From Pseudoxanthomonas daejeonensis (GTDB lineage Bacteria > Pseudomonadota > Gammaproteobacteria > Xanthomonadales > Xanthomonadaceae), in the NCBI RefSeq assembly GCF_010093205.1, contig NZ_PDWN01000002.1, forward strand, positions 1 through 64,000: 64,000 bases of DNA, in the 5' to 3' direction. A model generated the notes under the pieces. It had not been told where the DNA came from. It ran no database searches and worked only from the letters and a program-made list of their open reading frames with translations. This document shows positions 63,443 through 64,000 of the stretch, in pieces. The translations under genes and the position numbers were made by a program. The number at the start of each line of letters is the position of its first letter. Within the stretch, counting starts at the first letter, position 1.

Positions 63443-64000
<558 letters not shown>

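Overview
The window is high-GC DNA from a gammaproteobacterium of the Lysobacteraceae/Xanthomonadaceae (Luteimonas, Lysobacter or Pseudoxanthomonas-like). The assignment rests on gene neighbourhoods: gshB-tonB beside pilG-pilH-pilI-pilJ-chpA, tesA divergent from ybbA-ybbP, and a metX-metB-hom operon; on the style of the TonB-dependent receptor; and on short REP-like hairpins. It is ordinary chromosomal sequence with about 53 protein genes. I see no rRNA, tRNA, IS element, prophage or CRISPR array. The left edge is a contig end: bases 30-85 look like degraded Illumina P5/Nextera adapter, and genomic sequence starts near base 86. The right edge cuts glnS.

Layout. 86-3120: cytochrome b561 + YceI, a small glutaredoxin-like protein, and L-serine dehydratase. 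3185-6337: a two-component-propeller GGDEF diguanylate cyclase. 6324-9902 (minus): hom-metB-metX behind a SAM-I riboswitch that I could fold by eye. 10007-16562: phytase-like propeller, M23 peptidase, prfC, hemolysin III, AsmA. 16579-18800 (minus): CBS protein, GT2 glycosyltransferase, mtgA. 18869-25103: TPR-Asp/Asn hydroxylase, Hsp33, an unknown exported protein, a TPR-sulfotransferase, a methyltransferase, then a TonB-dependent receptor (to 27718). 28176-33907 (minus): OmpR/HK two-component pair plus a MacA-like adaptor and MacB-like ABC exporter. 34005-37872: tesA and ybbA-ybbP. 37931-43696: housekeeping and small membrane proteins (DUF486, DUF962, YnfA, MazG, CysQ, NudE, BioA, RsmE). 43762-57540: the Pil-Chp twitching chemosensory cluster with gshB and a TonB3-like gene. 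57727-61554: class I aldolase, pyruvate kinase, transaldolase. 61551-64000: unknown exported protein, MsrA, DUF2007 protein and the start of glnS.

Most notable points. (1) The Pil-Chp cluster has no pilK-like methyltransferase, and its CheB-like protein has lost all three catalytic residues, so adaptation by methylation looks abandoned. Its ChpA carries a 35-copy 15-bp (5-residue, E-A-E-A-V/I) tandem repeat. (2) The TonB-dependent receptor has an exact 30-bp tandem duplication in its last beta-strand. (3) The receptor lies beside two TPR-fused enzymes that could modify proteins or peptides (hydroxylase, sulfotransferase) and a methyltransferase, a possible modification/uptake locus. (4) The MacA-like adaptor carries an LTxxQ (Spy/CpxP-like) insertion. 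(5) mtgA and ybbA have reading frames that extend past every usual start codon.
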